Shown: in pieces, positions 27,661 to 37,808 of the stretch | Layout of the letters: every line of letters starts with the position of its first letter | Position numbering within the stretch: the stretch's first letter is position 1 | Assembly (NCBI RefSeq): GCF_002855555.1 | Contig: NZ_PKRT01000001.1 | Location: 2,384,001 to 2,448,000 of the forward strand | Source of the DNA: Novosphingobium sp. TH158 | Lineage (GTDB): Bacteria > Pseudomonadota > Alphaproteobacteria > Sphingomonadales > Sphingomonadaceae | Direction of reading: 5' to 3' | Length of the DNA: 64,000 bases | The notes under the pieces: generated by a model | The model's input: the letters and a program-made list of their open reading frames with translations, nothing else | The model's database searches: none | What the model was told of the DNA's origin: nothing | Made by a program: the position numbers and the translations under genes

Positions 27661-28896
27661 TCACGCGCCGATGAACAGCCCCGCCAGCGCCGCGCTCATC
27701 AGGTTGGAAAGGCTGCCCGCTGCCAGCGCCTTGATCCCCAGCTTGGCGATCATCGGCCGCTGGCTGGGCGCAAGGCCGCCGGTAACCGCCATCTGGATGG
27801 CGATCGAGGAGAAGTTGGCAAAGCCGCAGAGCGCGAAAGTGACCACCGCCACCATCCGTTCGGACAGGCCCGCGCCAGTGGTGGTCAGCCCCTGGAAGCC
27901 GACCACTTCGTTCAGCACCACCTTGGACCCGAAAAAGCCCCCGGCGCGCAGCGCTTCGGACCAATCAGGGTTGCCGATCAGGTAGAACACCGGGGCGAAG
28001 ACATAGCCGACCAGCCGGTCGAAGGTCAGCCCGGGAAGGCCGATCCAGTTGCCCACGCCGCTCAGCATTCCGTTCGCCAGCGCCACCAGCGCGACGAAGG
28101 CCAGCACCATGGCGCCCACGGCAACCGCCAGCTTCACGCCGGTCTGCGCGCCCTGGGCGGCGGCCATGATGATGTTGGCAGGCTCTTCCTCCTCGAAGCT
28201 GCCGATGGCGACCTCGTCGGGCTCGACCCGCTGTTCGCCGCGCGGATCGGGCATGATGATCTTGGCCATGAGGATGCCGCCCGGTGCCGACATGAAGGCG
28301 GCGGCGACAAGATAGACCGTGCTGATGCCCATGCTGGCGTAAAGCGCCAGGATGGTTCCGGCCACGCCGGCCATGCCCACGCTCATCATGCAGAACAGCT
28401 GCGAGGGGGTCAGCGCGGCGATGTAGGGGCGGATCACCAGCGGGCTTTCCGACTGGCCGACGAAGATGTTGGCCGCCGCGCCAAGGCTTTCCACCTTGGT
28501 GATGCCAGTGACCTTCTCCAGCGCGCCGCCGATCCACTTGATGATCAGCTGCATCACGCCGAGGTAGTAGAGCACGGAGATCAGCGCGGCGAAGAAGATG
28601 ATTGCGGGCAGCGCCCCGATGGCAAAGCTGGCGCCGCCGATTTCGGGCTTGGCCAGCGGCCCGAAGACGAAGTTCACCCCGTCGCGCGCATAGGAGATCA
28701 GCATGTCCACGCCCGCCGCCGCGCCTTCCAGCGCCGCCTTGCCCCAGGGCACGTAAAGCACCAGTGCGGCAAAGCCGGCCTGCAGGGCAAAGGCCGCCCC
28801 GACCACGCGCAGGCGGATCGCCTTGCGATCGGATGACAGCAGGAAGGCGACAAGCAGGATCAGGGCAATGCCCAGGATGCTGTAGAGGATGTGCAT
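27661..28896 (-). CDS. concentrative nucleoside transporter (NupC/CNT family)
   Basis: A 411-residue membrane protein of the CNT family, which imports nucleosides with protons or sodium. It shows the family core GQSESPLVIRPYIAALT and MSVGMAGVAGTILALYASMG, and later VGFQGLTTTGAGLSERMVA and ALCGFANFSSIAIQ. I chose the ATG at 28896, ten bases after GGGAG; the ATG at 28914 adds six residues. Its promoter region is shared with the divergent queuosine-precursor transporter gene. Confidence 0.93.
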   Translation of the reverse strand: MHILYSILGIALILLVAFLLSSDRKAIRLRVVGAAFALQAGFAALVLYVPWGKAALEGAAAGVDMLISYARDGVNFVFGPLAKPEIGGASFAIGALPAIIFFAALISVLYYLGVMQLIIKWIGGALEKVTGITKVESLGAAANIFVGQSESPLVIRPYIAALTPSQLFCMMSVGMAGVAGTILALYASMGISTVYLVAAAFMSAPGGILMAKIIMPDPRGEQRVEPDEVAIGSFEEEEPANIIMAAAQGAQTGVKLAVAVGAMVLAFVALVALANGMLSGVGNWIGLPGLTFDRLVGYVFAPVFYLIGNPDWSEALRAGGFFGSKVVLNEVVGFQGLTTTGAGLSERMVAVVTFALCGFANFSSIAIQMAVTGGLAPSQRPMIAKLGIKALAAGSLSNLMSAALAGLFIGA

Positions 28897-29013
28897 GGAA
28901 CCGGTGCTCCCCATTCGGTTTTCGCCGCGCAGCCTAATCGCCGATCTCGGCGGTGGATAGCCCCCGCGCCGCACCCTTCCCCAGCCGCGGCATCCTCGCT
29001 AGACCTTGCCGCC

Positions 29014-29649
29014 ATGACAGACACGAACCCCCGCGCCCTGCCGCTCTCGCTCCTGTTCCTTGCGCTGTTCTACGGCGGCATGGTGACCATCGCCGGCGTG
29101 CTGGGGGCAAAGCAGGTGGCAATCGGGCCGCTGGCGGTGGAGGCGGGAATCTTTCCCTTCCTGATCCTCGTCGGCATTTCCAGCGCCGTGGCGCAGATGC
29201 ACGGCAAGGCCATGGCGGACCGGTTCGTGCGCTTCGGCTTCGCCCCGCTGGTCGGCGCGATCCTGCTGACGCTGTTCGTGCTCAAGCTGCCGATGGACCC
29301 GGACATGTATCCGCCGGCCAAGGAAGCCTTCCCGATCATCCTCGGCCAGTCGTGGCGGATGATGGCGGCGGGCATCCTGGCCTATGGCGTGTCGGTCACG
29401 CTCAACATCTGGATCTTCGACAAGCTGCGCGGCGCGGCGGGCAATGCCGGGGTGCGCGGTTTCATCGCCGCCGCCCTTTCGCAGATCGTCGATACGCTGA
29501 TCTTCATCTCGGTCTCGTTCCTTGGCGAACGGCCGATCCTGAACCTGATGGTCGGGCAGATGGTGGCCAAGGTGGTGCTTTCCGCCGTGGTCGTGCCGCT
29601 GATCATCTGGGCGGCGGTGCGGCTGGCGAAGCGGGTGGACGCAAGCTGA
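29014..29649 (+). CDS. queuosine precursor transporter (VUT/YhhQ family)
   Basis: A 211-residue protein with about six membrane segments. The conserved pattern [16 protein letters not shown], the [14 protein letters not shown] region and [17 protein letters not shown] identify the VUT/YhhQ family, which takes up 7-cyano- or 7-aminomethyl-deazaguanine for queuosine in tRNA. The ATG at 29014 is the first good start. It precedes argB by 22 bases on the same strand and may be co-transcribed. Confidence 0.88.
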   Translation: MTDTNPRALPLSLLFLALFYGGMVTIAGVLGAKQVAIGPLAVEAGIFPFLILVGISSAVAQMHGKAMADRFVRFGFAPLVGAILLTLFVLKLPMDPDMYPPAKEAFPIILGQSWRMMAAGILAYGVSVTLNIWIFDKLRGAAGNAGVRGFIAAALSQIVDTLIFISVSFLGERPILNLMVGQMVAKVVLSAVVVPLIIWAAVRLAKRVDAS

Positions 29650-29671
29650 AAAGCGGTTAAAGGGCCGGGCC

Positions 29672-30568
29672 ATGGCAAATCCCCACGATCCCGCAATGCT
29701 GACCAAGGCCGAAACCCTCGTCGAGGCGCTGCCTTACCTGCGCCGCTACGAAGGGCGCACCTTCGTGGTGAAGTACGGCGGCCATGCCATGGGCGATCCC
29801 GAACTGGCGCATGACTTTGCCGAGGACGTGGTGCTGCTGCGCGCGGTGGGGATCAACCCGGTGGTGGTCCACGGCGGCGGTCCGCAGATCGATGCCATGC
29901 TCAAGAAGCTGGGCGTCGAAAGCCAGCGCATCAACGGCCTGCGCGTGACCGACAAGGAAACCGCCGACATTGCCGAAATGGTGCTCTCGGGCGCGATCAA
30001 CAAGCAGATCGTCAGCTGGATCGCCGGGGCCGGCGGCAAGGCCGTGGGCATTTCCGGCAAGGACGGCGGCCTTGTCACCGCCACCAAGGCGCAGCGCACC
30101 GCGCGCGATCCTGACAGCCAGATCGAACGCGTGGTCGACCTGGGCTTCGTGGGCGAGCCGACGACGATCGACACCCGCATCATCGATGCCATCTGCGCCG
30201 CCGGCATGATTCCGGTGATCGCCCCGATCGCGGTGGGCGACGATGGCGAAACCTACAATGTCAATGCCGATACCATGGCCGGCGCGATTGCCGGTGCCCT
30301 GGGCGCGGCGCGGCTGTTCCTGCTGACCGACGTGCACGGCGTGCTCGACAAGGCGGGCAACCTGCTGACCGACCTCAAGCCGGCGGACATTGCCCGCCTG
30401 CAGCAGGACGGCACGATCTCCGGCGGCATGATCCCCAAGCTGGAAACCTGCGTCCACGCGGTCGAGGCCGGGTGCGAGGCGGCGGTGGTGCTCGATGGCC
30501 GGGTCAGCCACGCCATGCTGCTCGAAATGTTCACCGAAAAGGGTGCAGGCACGCTGATCCGCGCCTGA
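29672..30568 (+). CDS. argB: acetylglutamate kinase
   Basis: A 298-residue cytoplasmic enzyme, the second step of arginine synthesis, phosphorylating N-acetylglutamate. The motifs [38 protein letters not shown] and [12 protein letters not shown] are those of ArgB. The N-terminal helix [17 protein letters not shown] is the extension that mediates hexamer formation and arginine feedback inhibition in this class. A small hairpin TTTCC/GGAAA lies just after the stop. Confidence 0.96.
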   Translation: MANPHDPAMLTKAETLVEALPYLRRYEGRTFVVKYGGHAMGDPELAHDFAEDVVLLRAVGINPVVVHGGGPQIDAMLKKLGVESQRINGLRVTDKETADIAEMVLSGAINKQIVSWIAGAGGKAVGISGKDGGLVTATKAQRTARDPDSQIERVVDLGFVGEPTTIDTRIIDAICAAGMIPVIAPIAVGDDGETYNVNADTMAGAIAGALGAARLFLLTDVHGVLDKAGNLLTDLKPADIARLQQDGTISGGMIPKLETCVHAVEAGCEAAVVLDGRVSHAMLLEMFTEKGAGTLIRA

Positions 30569-30657
30569 TTTTCCGCGTCGGGAAACCATTGCCGCGCGTG
30601 ACTTGGTCCCTAGGCTCGGCTATCAGCGCCGGGTAATCCAATGGGAAAGGTCCCCCG

Positions 30658-30951
30658 GTGCTGTTCAACACGATCTACGATATCGTCGGTATCGTATTCT
30701 ACGTGATCCAGACCCTGCTCATCGTCATGATGGTGCTGGGGCTGCTGCTCGCCTTCAATGTCGTCAACACGCGCAACCAGTTTGTCATGTCGATCTGGCA
30801 GGCGCTCAACGCCCTGCTCGAACCGCTGCTCAAGCCGCTCCGGCGCGTGCTGCCCGATACCGGCGGCGTCGATTTCTCGCCCCTGCTGCTGATCGTGCTG
30901 ATGCAGGTCATTATGACGATCCTGGGCAACGTTGCGGCGGCGACCCTGTGA
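30658..30951 (+). CDS. YggT family membrane protein
   Basis: A 97-residue protein with two membrane segments (about 10-35 and 75-95) and the typical loop [38 protein letters not shown] sequence (key part [15 protein letters not shown]). The family is linked to osmotic resistance and cell division membrane integrity, without a fixed biochemical role. The GTG start follows a short GGGAAAGG site. Its stop overlaps the ATG of folD by one base. Confidence 0.9.
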   Translation: MLFNTIYDIVGIVFYVIQTLLIVMMVLGLLLAFNVVNTRNQFVMSIWQALNALLEPLLKPLRRVLPDTGGVDFSPLLLIVLMQVIMTILGNVAAATL

Positions 30952-31847
30952 TGGCGGGCGCGGTGATTGACGGCAAGGCCTTCGCCGAGGGCCTGCGGGC
31001 GCGGATCGCGGTGGCGGCGGCGCAGTTCGAAGTCCATGCGGGCCGCAAGGCGGGCCTCGCCGTGGTGCTGGTGGGCGAAGACCCGGCAAGCCAGGTCTAT
31101 GTCCGCAGCAAGGGCAAGCAGACGGTCGAATGCGGCATGGCCAGCTTCGAACACCGGCTTTCCGAGGATACCAGCGAGCATGACCTGCTGGCCCTGATCG
31201 AAAAACTGAATGCCGATCCGGCGGTGGACGGCATCCTCGTCCAGCTGCCGCTTCCGGGCCATATCGACGAGCAGAACGTGATCGCCACGATCAGCCCGGA
31301 CAAGGACGTGGACGGGTTCCACGTGGTCAATTCCGGGCGGCTCTCGGTCGGCCTGCCGGGCTTTGTTCCCTGCACGCCGCTTGGCTGCCTGATGCTGCTG
31401 AAGGACAAGCTGGGTTCGCTTTCCGGCCTCGATGCCGTGGTGATCGGCCGCTCCAACATCGTCGGAAAGCCGATGGCGCAGCTGCTGCTGGCCGAAAGCT
31501 GCACCGTCACCGTGGCCCACAGCCGCACCAAGGACCTGCCCGAGGTTGTCCGTCGCGCCGATATCGTGGTTGCCGCCGTGGGCCGTGCGGAAATGGTCAA
31601 GGGTGAATGGATCAAGCCCGGCGCCACCGTGATCGACGTGGGCATCAACCGCCTGCCGCCGTTGGAGGCCTCGCCCAAGGGCAGGCTGGTCGGCGATGTT
31701 GATTATGCATCGGCCATTCAGGTCGCCGGCGCCATCACCCCGGTCCCCGGAGGAGTAGGCCCCATGACCATCGCCGTCCTGCTGCGCAACACGCTGGTTG
31801 CCGCGCACCGCAACGCGGGCGTGGATTTCGACGAGTCCTCGCTGTGA
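30951..31847 (+). CDS. folD: bifunctional methylene-THF dehydrogenase/cyclohydrolase
   Basis: A 298-residue enzyme that interconverts 5,10-methylene-THF and 10-formyl-THF, supplying one-carbon units. It has the catalytic YVRSKGKQ lysine region, [22 protein letters not shown], the Rossmann motif [17 protein letters not shown] and the ending [12 protein letters not shown]. The ATG overlaps the YggT stop and its own stop overlaps the next GTG start, so YggT, folD and the following exported protein are translated in series. Confidence 0.97.
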   Translation: MAGAVIDGKAFAEGLRARIAVAAAQFEVHAGRKAGLAVVLVGEDPASQVYVRSKGKQTVECGMASFEHRLSEDTSEHDLLALIEKLNADPAVDGILVQLPLPGHIDEQNVIATISPDKDVDGFHVVNSGRLSVGLPGFVPCTPLGCLMLLKDKLGSLSGLDAVVIGRSNIVGKPMAQLLLAESCTVTVAHSRTKDLPEVVRRADIVVAAVGRAEMVKGEWIKPGATVIDVGINRLPPLEASPKGRLVGDVDYASAIQVAGAITPVPGGVGPMTIAVLLRNTLVAAHRNAGVDFDESSL

Positions 31848-32557
31848 AGAAGGTGCTGCTTGCGCTGGGCCTGGTGGCGCTGTCCGCCGGGGCTTTCGCG
31901 CAGGAGCGCCCGCGCGAACGTGGGCCGCGCAATTCCTATGCCAACCCCTCGGCGGTGATCGCCGCCGAGATCGCCTTTGCCCAGCTGGCGCAGGACAAGG
32001 GCCAGTGGACCGCCTTTGCCGCCACCGCCGCGCCCGATGCGGTGATGTTCGTGCCGCAGATGGTCTGGGCGCAGCAGTGGCTGAAAGGCCGCGCCAACCC
32101 GGCCCGCCCGGTGAAGTGGCAGCCGCATATCGTCTGGTCGAGCTGCGACGGATCGCTGATGGTCAGCCACGGCGCCTGGCAGTCGGACAAGGGCACCGGC
32201 TATTTCACCACCATCTGGCAGCGCCAGAAGGACGGCAAGTACAAGTGGGTGCTCGATCACGGCGACGAGCTGAAGGAGCCGCTGATCGCCCCGGAAATGC
32301 TCTCCGGCCAGACCGCCGATTGCCCCGATCGCGGCAAGCGACCGGCGGGTTCGCCGGCCAAGGCGAAAGAGGTGAAGGCAAAGGACCTGCCGCCGCTCGA
32401 TCCTGCGGGACGCTCGGGCAAGTCGCTTGACGGTACCCTGTGGTGGGAAGTGACGGTCGATCCCAGCGGGGCGCGCAACCTTTCCGTGTCATGGAAGAAG
32501 GACGGTTCCGACCAGCCCGCGCTGATCGAATCGGTCGATGCGCCGGTGAAGGAATAG
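31844..32557 (+). CDS. exported NTF2-like protein of unknown function
   Basis: A 237-residue protein with a clear signal peptide ([19 protein letters not shown]). The following region, with [27 protein letters not shown] and a later [19 protein letters not shown], resembles the DUF4440/NTF2 fold. The C-terminal 80 residues are a separate, Lys- and Pro-containing part. The GTG start overlaps the folD stop. No function is known. Confidence 0.75.
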   Translation: MKKVLLALGLVALSAGAFAQERPRERGPRNSYANPSAVIAAEIAFAQLAQDKGQWTAFAATAAPDAVMFVPQMVWAQQWLKGRANPARPVKWQPHIVWSSCDGSLMVSHGAWQSDKGTGYFTTIWQRQKDGKYKWVLDHGDELKEPLIAPEMLSGQTADCPDRGKRPAGSPAKAKEVKAKDLPPLDPAGRSGKSLDGTLWWEVTVDPSGARNLSVSWKKDGSDQPALIESVDAPVKE

Positions 32558-32564
32558 GCCCGGC

Positions 32565-33185
32565 TTGATCGACCTTTTCCTCTCTGCCTTCGTCACCCTG
32601 TTCGTGGTGATCGACCCGCCCGGGTGCGCGCCGATCTATGCCGGGCTTTCCGCCGGGGCGAGCCGGCGGCAGGCGGTGAGCATGGCGGCCCGCGCCTGCC
32701 TGATCGCGGCGCTGATCCTGATCCTCTTCGCGCTGTTCGGCGAACAGCTGCTCGGCGCGCTGCATATCGAGCTCAATTCCTTCCGCATCGCCGGCGGCAT
32801 CATGCTGTTCTTCATCGCCATGGACATGGTGTTCGAAAAACGCACCGAACGGCGTGAAAAGCGGGCCGAGGAACTGCTCGGCACGCCCGAGGTGGAGGAT
32901 GTTTCGGTCTTCCCCATGGCCATGCCGATGATCGCCGGGCCGGGCTCCATCGCCACGATCATGCTGCTGATGGCCCGCGCCGAAGGGACCGAGCAGACGC
33001 TCGTCATCCTGGGCGCCATGCTTGCCGTGGTCGTGCTGACTTTCGCCGCGCTGGCCGCTGCCGGGCCGCTGATGAAGCTGCTGGGCAAGCATGTCGAAGC
33101 GGTCATCACACGGCTGCTCGGCGTGCTGCTGGCGGCACTGGCGGCGCAATATGTCGTCGACGGGCTGAAGCAGGTCCTCGCCTGA
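32565..33185 (+). CDS. MarC family integral membrane protein
   Basis: A 206-residue protein with six membrane segments. The opening FVTLFVVIDPPGCAPIYAGL, the segment FRIAGGIMLFFIAMDM and the motif PMAMPMIAGPGSIATIMLL are those of MarC. The family was once linked to multiple antibiotic resistance but that link was withdrawn, and the role is unknown. The start is a TTG eight bases after the previous stop. It closes the argB-YggT-folD run of plus genes. Confidence 0.9.
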   Translation: MIDLFLSAFVTLFVVIDPPGCAPIYAGLSAGASRRQAVSMAARACLIAALILILFALFGEQLLGALHIELNSFRIAGGIMLFFIAMDMVFEKRTERREKRAEELLGTPEVEDVSVFPMAMPMIAGPGSIATIMLLMARAEGTEQTLVILGAMLAVVVLTFAALAAAGPLMKLLGKHVEAVITRLLGVLLAALAAQYVVDGLKQVLA

Positions 33186-33284
33186 GCGATTCGCCTGCTG
33201 CCGATGGAACTTCGCCCCCAGTAGAGCGCCCGGCGCGAGCGAAAGCCTAACCCTTGGCCCGATAACGGGAGAGGGAAGGCCGCG

Positions 33285-35084
33285 ATGTCCTTCGAATTGA
33301 ACCGCAAGCTCGCCGCCCGGCGCGGGCCGCTGCCGACAGGGGCAGAGATCGATTCCGTCACCGCCGACATCATCCGCGGCGCTTTCGAGACGGTATGCTT
33401 CGAAAGCGCGACGCACCTGGGCAGGGCCGCATCCTCGCCGATCATCAACCAGTCGAACGAGCGCAACGCCGCCATTGTCGATGCCCATGGCCGGCTGGCG
33501 ATGGGGGCCATCGGCACGCCGCAGCTGACCTTCGTCAACCAGATGATGGTGCGCTGGGCGCTGATGAACATGGAGGATTACGACATCGGCGCGGGCGACG
33601 TGCTGCTGTCCAACGATCCCGATCACGGCGGCGGGCACCTGCCGGATTACTGCGTCTATGCCCCGGTCTATTCGCCTGAGGGCGAGCTGATCCTGTTCAT
33701 CACCCTGCAGGCGCATCAGGGAGACACCGGCGGCAAGGATCCCGGCGGCTTCACGCTGGAGGCGACCGACGTGTTCACCGAAGGGGTGCAGTTCCCTTGC
33801 GTCAAGCTGGTCCACCGCGGGCAGCGGCGCAAGGACGTGTTCGACATGGTGGTGCGCAACAACCGCTTCGCCACCATCGCGGGTGATCTCGCCGCGATGA
33901 TCGGCGGGGTGCAGCAGGGGGTGAAGCGGCTGGAAGCGCTGATCGCCCGCCACGGTGCCGATGTGATCAAGGCGGCAATCAACCATTCGATCGCCCACAC
34001 CGAACGCCGGATGCGCGAGGAGTTTTCCCGCTGGCCCGACGGCTCTTACGAAGCCACCGTGCTGATCGATGCCGATACGCTGGGCACGCCGGACGTGAAG
34101 GTCCACGTCACCTGCACGGTCAGGGGCGACAGCCTGACCGTGGACCTTACCGGCACCGATGACCGGCAGGAGCTGGTCGGCGTGTGGAACACCTTCGCCA
34201 ATTCGCGCAGCTATGTGATGACGCAGGTGGTCGCCATGGTCGATCCCGCCATCGTCAAGAACGAGGGCTGCTTCGACGCGGTGGATATCGTCATCCCCGA
34301 AGGCTGCATTGCCCAGCCGCCCCCGAACAAGCCCGCCGCGCTCGGCTCGTTCCACCCGGCCTGCGAGATTACCGAGGCGGTCTGCCTCGCGCTTTCCGCC
34401 GTGGTGCCCGAACGGGCGCAGCCGCAGCTTTACAAGATCGGCATGCCCAATGCCGTGATCGGTTTCAACGCGGCGGGCATGTGGATGGACCAGGGGGTCG
34501 ATTGCCGCTCGATGGACTCCTCCGCCGTGCAGGGGATCGACGGCTGGGGATCGTGTCCGGTGAGCCTTGGCAACCTGCTGCTCTCCGAGGCGGAAGACGC
34601 CGAGGCGCGCTTTCCCATCCTCAACATCAGCCGCGAGATGACCACCGATGGCGGCGGCGCGGGGCAATGGCGCGGGGCGCCGGGCAGCCTCAACGTCAAG
34701 CAGGTGCTGGAGCCCACCATGGCCATGGCCTGGATGGTCAGCGCCGACCACCCCTTGCGCGGCATGTGCGGCGGCGATGATGCGATCCCCTACAGCAACC
34801 GGTTCGAGGTCGGCTCGCCCAGCGAGTACAGGATCGAACGCACCGCCCAGGCGCAGCTGCCGGCAGGGGCGGTGATCGCTTACCAGCATGGCGGCGGTGC
34901 CGGCTTCGGCCCGGCCCTGCTGCGCGATCCCGAGGCGGTGAAGGAGGACGTGCTCGACGAATATGTCAGCCTCGCCGCGGCGCGCGACCGGTATGGCGTG
35001 GTGCTGACCGGCAGTCTCGAGGACTATACCCTCGCGGTCGACCACGCGGCGACCGAGGCCCTGCGGCGGGAGATGCGCGCATGA
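33285..35084 (+). CDS. hyuB: hydantoinase B/oxoprolinase family protein (beta subunit)
   Basis: A 599-residue subunit of the hydantoinase/oxoprolinase/acetone carboxylase superfamily. The motifs SSPIINQSNERNAAIVDAHG, DVLLSNDPDHGGGHLPDYC and the later GGGAGFGPAL match the B-type subunit. The gene precedes hyuA and overlaps it by four bases, so they form a complex. Enzymes of this superfamily use ATP to activate a ring amide or a ketone; hydantoins, 5-oxoproline and acetophenone-type carboxylation are the known substrates. The substrate here is unknown. Confidence 0.9.
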   Translation: MSFELNRKLAARRGPLPTGAEIDSVTADIIRGAFETVCFESATHLGRAASSPIINQSNERNAAIVDAHGRLAMGAIGTPQLTFVNQMMVRWALMNMEDYDIGAGDVLLSNDPDHGGGHLPDYCVYAPVYSPEGELILFITLQAHQGDTGGKDPGGFTLEATDVFTEGVQFPCVKLVHRGQRRKDVFDMVVRNNRFATIAGDLAAMIGGVQQGVKRLEALIARHGADVIKAAINHSIAHTERRMREEFSRWPDGSYEATVLIDADTLGTPDVKVHVTCTVRGDSLTVDLTGTDDRQELVGVWNTFANSRSYVMTQVVAMVDPAIVKNEGCFDAVDIVIPEGCIAQPPPNKPAALGSFHPACEITEAVCLALSAVVPERAQPQLYKIGMPNAVIGFNAAGMWMDQGVDCRSMDSSAVQGIDGWGSCPVSLGNLLLSEAEDAEARFPILNISREMTTDGGGAGQWRGAPGSLNVKQVLEPTMAMAWMVSADHPLRGMCGGDDAIPYSNRFEVGSPSEYRIERTAQAQLPAGAVIAYQHGGGAGFGPALLRDPEAVKEDVLDEYVSLAAARDRYGVVLTGSLEDYTLAVDHAATEALRREMRA

Positions 35085-37153
35085 CTTACCGTGTCGGCAT
35101 CGACATCGGCGGCACCTTCACCGATTTCGCCCTGCTGAAGGATGGCGCGGTTACGCTGCACAAGAACCTCTCCACGCCCGCGGATCGCTCGCTCGGCGTC
35201 ATGCAGGGGCTGGAAGTGCTGGCGGGCAAGGAGGGGCTGTCGCTCGGCCAATTCCTCGCCCGCTGCGATGCCATCGTCCACGGCACCACCGTGGCCGACA
35301 ATACCCTGATCGAGATGAACGGCGCGCTGACCGGCCTGATCACCACGGCCGGTTTCCGCGACGAGATCGAGTATCGGCGCGGCTTCAAGGAGGATATCTG
35401 GGACGTCCGCCTCGCTCCCCCGAAGCAGATCGCCCCGCGCCGCCGCCGCCTGACGGTGAAGGAACGGGTGCTGCACGATGGCACGGTGCACCAGCCGCTC
35501 GATGAAGAAAGCGTGCGCCATGCCTGTCGCCAGCTGGGCAAGCAGGGCGTCGAATCGCTCGCCGTCTCGCTGCTCTTTGCCCATGTGAACAGTGCTCACG
35601 AGAAGCGCGTGGCCGAGATTGCCGCAGAGGAACTGCCCGGCGTGCCCCTGTCGCTCAGCCACAAAGTGCTGCCGCGCGCGCCGGAATATGACCGGACCAG
35701 CACCACCGTGGTCAACGCCTTCGTCGCGCCGCGGGTGAAGCACTATCTCGACCGGCTGGTGGAGCGGCTGCGCGAAGCGGGCTATCCCGGCCAGCTGATG
35801 GTTATGCAAGCATCCGGCGGGGTGATGAGCGTGGACTACATCGCCGGCTCGCCGATCCGCGTGCTCGCCTCCGGCCCGGCCGGCGGGGTGATCGGCTCGG
35901 CCCATGTCGGCAAGGCGAAGGGCTGCGAGAACCTGCTTTGCGTCGATATGGGCGGCACCTCCTATGACATGAGCCTGGTGCTGGGCGGCGAGGCTCCGGC
36001 AGAGGCCGGCTGGAACATGCACCATCGCTACCTGATCGGCGTGCCGATGGTGAAAGTGGAGACGCTGGGGGCGGGCGGCGGCTCGATCTGCCACGTCCAC
36101 GCAGGCGCGCTGCACGTCGGCCCGCGCTCGGCCGGATCGGAGCCCGGCCCCATCGCCTACGGGCGCGGCGGCACCGAGCCGACGATCACCGATGCCCTCG
36201 TCATGCTCGGCATCCTTTCCACCGGAGAGGGCTTTGCCGGCGGCTCGTTCCGCCTGTCGCAAGCCGGGGTGGAGGAGGCCTTTGCCCGCATCGGCGCCGA
36301 AATGGGCACCTGTGCCGAACAGGCCGCATTCGATTGCTGGCGCGTGGTCAATGCCCAGATGAGCCAGGGCGTGCGCCGCACCACGGCAGGCAAGGGCATC
36401 GACCCCAAGGACCTGGTGATGCTGGCCTATGGCGGCAATGGCCCGGCCTTCGCCGCGATCCAGGCGGAAGACCTGGGCATCGCGCGGGTGCTGGTGCCGC
36501 GCGCCTCGCCCACCTTCTCCGCGCTTGGCACGCTGGTGGCCGATCCGGCAATCGACGAGGAACGCTCGCTGATCGCGCGGGTCGATGCGCTCGATCATGC
36601 GCGGCTGCGCGGCCTGTGGGGCGAACTGGGCGAGCGGGCAGAGCGCTATTTCACCGCAGCCGGCTTTGCGCGCGAAAGCGTGCTGGCCAGCTACCGCGTC
36701 AACATGCGCTATCCCGGCCAGAACTTCTCGCTGACCTTCGATGTCGCCCCCGAAGGCGCGCTGGGCGACCTCTCGTTCATCGACGAGGGCCTGGGTGGCC
36801 GCGCGATGGCCGCGTTCAACGCGCGGCACATGGCCGAATACAACCACGTGCGCGAAGGCGAACTGCCCGAGATCACCGGCCTGCGCCTCGCCACGCGGGT
36901 GATGACGCCCAGTCCCGCGGCAGCGGGCGGCGCGGTGCCGCCCATGCCCGCCCCGCGACCGGCCGAGGTGCGGCGGGCGAACCTGGGCCAGGGCTTCGGC
37001 CCGGTGCCGGTCTATCGCGGCGCGGACCTTGCGCCGGGCCATGTCGTTCCCTCGCCCGCGATCATCGAGGAGACCTTCACCACCATCGTCGTCTATCCCG
37101 GCTGGTCGGCCCGGATCGATGCGGCGGGAGACTACGAACTGCTGCGCGACTGA
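35081..37153 (+). CDS. hyuA: hydantoinase/oxoprolinase family protein (alpha, ATPase subunit)
   Basis: A 690-residue partner of the preceding gene. The two sugar-kinase-like phosphate motifs, VGIDIGGTFTDFALL at the N-terminus and LCVDMGGTSYDMSLVLGG in the middle, bind ATP, and HGTTVADNTLIEMNGA and ASGPAGGVIGSAHVG are family signatures. An ATGA overlap couples it to hyuB. The TetR gene begins 57 bases after its stop, so the pair may be under that regulator or may simply share the locus. Confidence 0.9.
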   Translation: MTYRVGIDIGGTFTDFALLKDGAVTLHKNLSTPADRSLGVMQGLEVLAGKEGLSLGQFLARCDAIVHGTTVADNTLIEMNGALTGLITTAGFRDEIEYRRGFKEDIWDVRLAPPKQIAPRRRRLTVKERVLHDGTVHQPLDEESVRHACRQLGKQGVESLAVSLLFAHVNSAHEKRVAEIAAEELPGVPLSLSHKVLPRAPEYDRTSTTVVNAFVAPRVKHYLDRLVERLREAGYPGQLMVMQASGGVMSVDYIAGSPIRVLASGPAGGVIGSAHVGKAKGCENLLCVDMGGTSYDMSLVLGGEAPAEAGWNMHHRYLIGVPMVKVETLGAGGGSICHVHAGALHVGPRSAGSEPGPIAYGRGGTEPTITDALVMLGILSTGEGFAGGSFRLSQAGVEEAFARIGAEMGTCAEQAAFDCWRVVNAQMSQGVRRTTAGKGIDPKDLVMLAYGGNGPAFAAIQAEDLGIARVLVPRASPTFSALGTLVADPAIDEERSLIARVDALDHARLRGLWGELGERAERYFTAAGFARESVLASYRVNMRYPGQNFSLTFDVAPEGALGDLSFIDEGLGGRAMAAFNARHMAEYNHVREGELPEITGLRLATRVMTPSPAAAGGAVPPMPAPRPAEVRRANLGQGFGPVPVYRGADLAPGHVVPSPAIIEETFTTIVVYPGWSARIDAAGDYELLRD

Positions 37154-37209
37154 GCACAGCCGGCCGGGGCACCTTGCCGAAAGGCGACGGGCAGGCCATC
37201 ACGCGCGGC

Positions 37210-37743
37210 ATGGACGCGCGCAAGGTCAGGTCACGCAAGGCGTTGCAGGAAGCCCTGCTCGACCTGCTGGAGGAAAAGCCGCTGTCGGCCGTTTCGGTGC
37301 GCGAGCTGACCGAGCGGGCCGGGGTCGGCTATGCCACCTTCTTCCGCCATTATCCCACGCTGGAAGACCTGCTGCGGGCCATCGCCGAAGACGCGGTCGG
37401 GCCGCTGCTCGAACGCGGGCTGCCGCTGCTGTTCGGCGATGACCGGCGGCAGGCGGCGCGCGACCTTGTCCGCCACGTCGGCGAGAACCGCAAGCTGTGG
37501 TCGCTGCTGCTCAACCAGGTTGGCGGGGCGGTCCTGCGCGAACAGTTCGGCAGTGCCGCGCGCAAGCTGGCGGAGAGCCGGCCGCCGGCGCGATCGGGCG
37601 CACCGCTGGAACTGCGCGTGCACTTTGCCGTGCGCGGCGCGGTGGACATCCTCGCCTGGTGGCTGATGCGCCGGCCCGATATCTCCGAGGCCGATGTGGT
37701 GCGCTACCTTGACCAGCTGGTGATCCGCCCGATCGAAGCCTGA
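37210..37743 (+). CDS. TetR family transcriptional regulator
   Basis: A 177-residue regulator with an N-terminal TetR HTH (about residues 7-52; SAVSVRELTERAGVGYATFFRHYPTLEDLLRA-type, key part AGVGYATFFRHYP) and a helical ligand-binding C-terminal part. The ATG at 37210 is used; a TTG at 37172 is an alternative. It ends 11 bases before a perfect 16-bp palindrome that lies in front of the LuxE/LuxC-like operon, so it very likely represses that operon and perhaps itself is not the target. Confidence 0.85.
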   Translation: MDARKVRSRKALQEALLDLLEEKPLSAVSVRELTERAGVGYATFFRHYPTLEDLLRAIAEDAVGPLLERGLPLLFGDDRRQAARDLVRHVGENRKLWSLLLNQVGGAVLREQFGSAARKLAESRPPARSGAPLELRVHFAVRGAVDILAWWLMRRPDISEADVVRYLDQLVIRPIEA

Positions 37744-37746
37744 TGC

Positions 37747-37770
37747 TTGACTTATGATCCATATGGATCA
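37747..37770 (+). promoter_or_regulatory. -35-like TTGACT with perfect 16-bp palindrome, proposed TetR operator
   Basis: TGATCCATATGGATCA (37755-37770) is a perfect palindrome immediately after a TTGACT element (37747-37752, five of six -35 matches). The palindrome fills the spacer of the putative promoter of the gene at 37809, the classical position for repression. The -10 is not convincing. Confidence 0.6.
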
Positions 37771-37808
37771 AAACCCGCAAGGAAGATCACTCGCGTGGAG
37801 AGAGTCGC

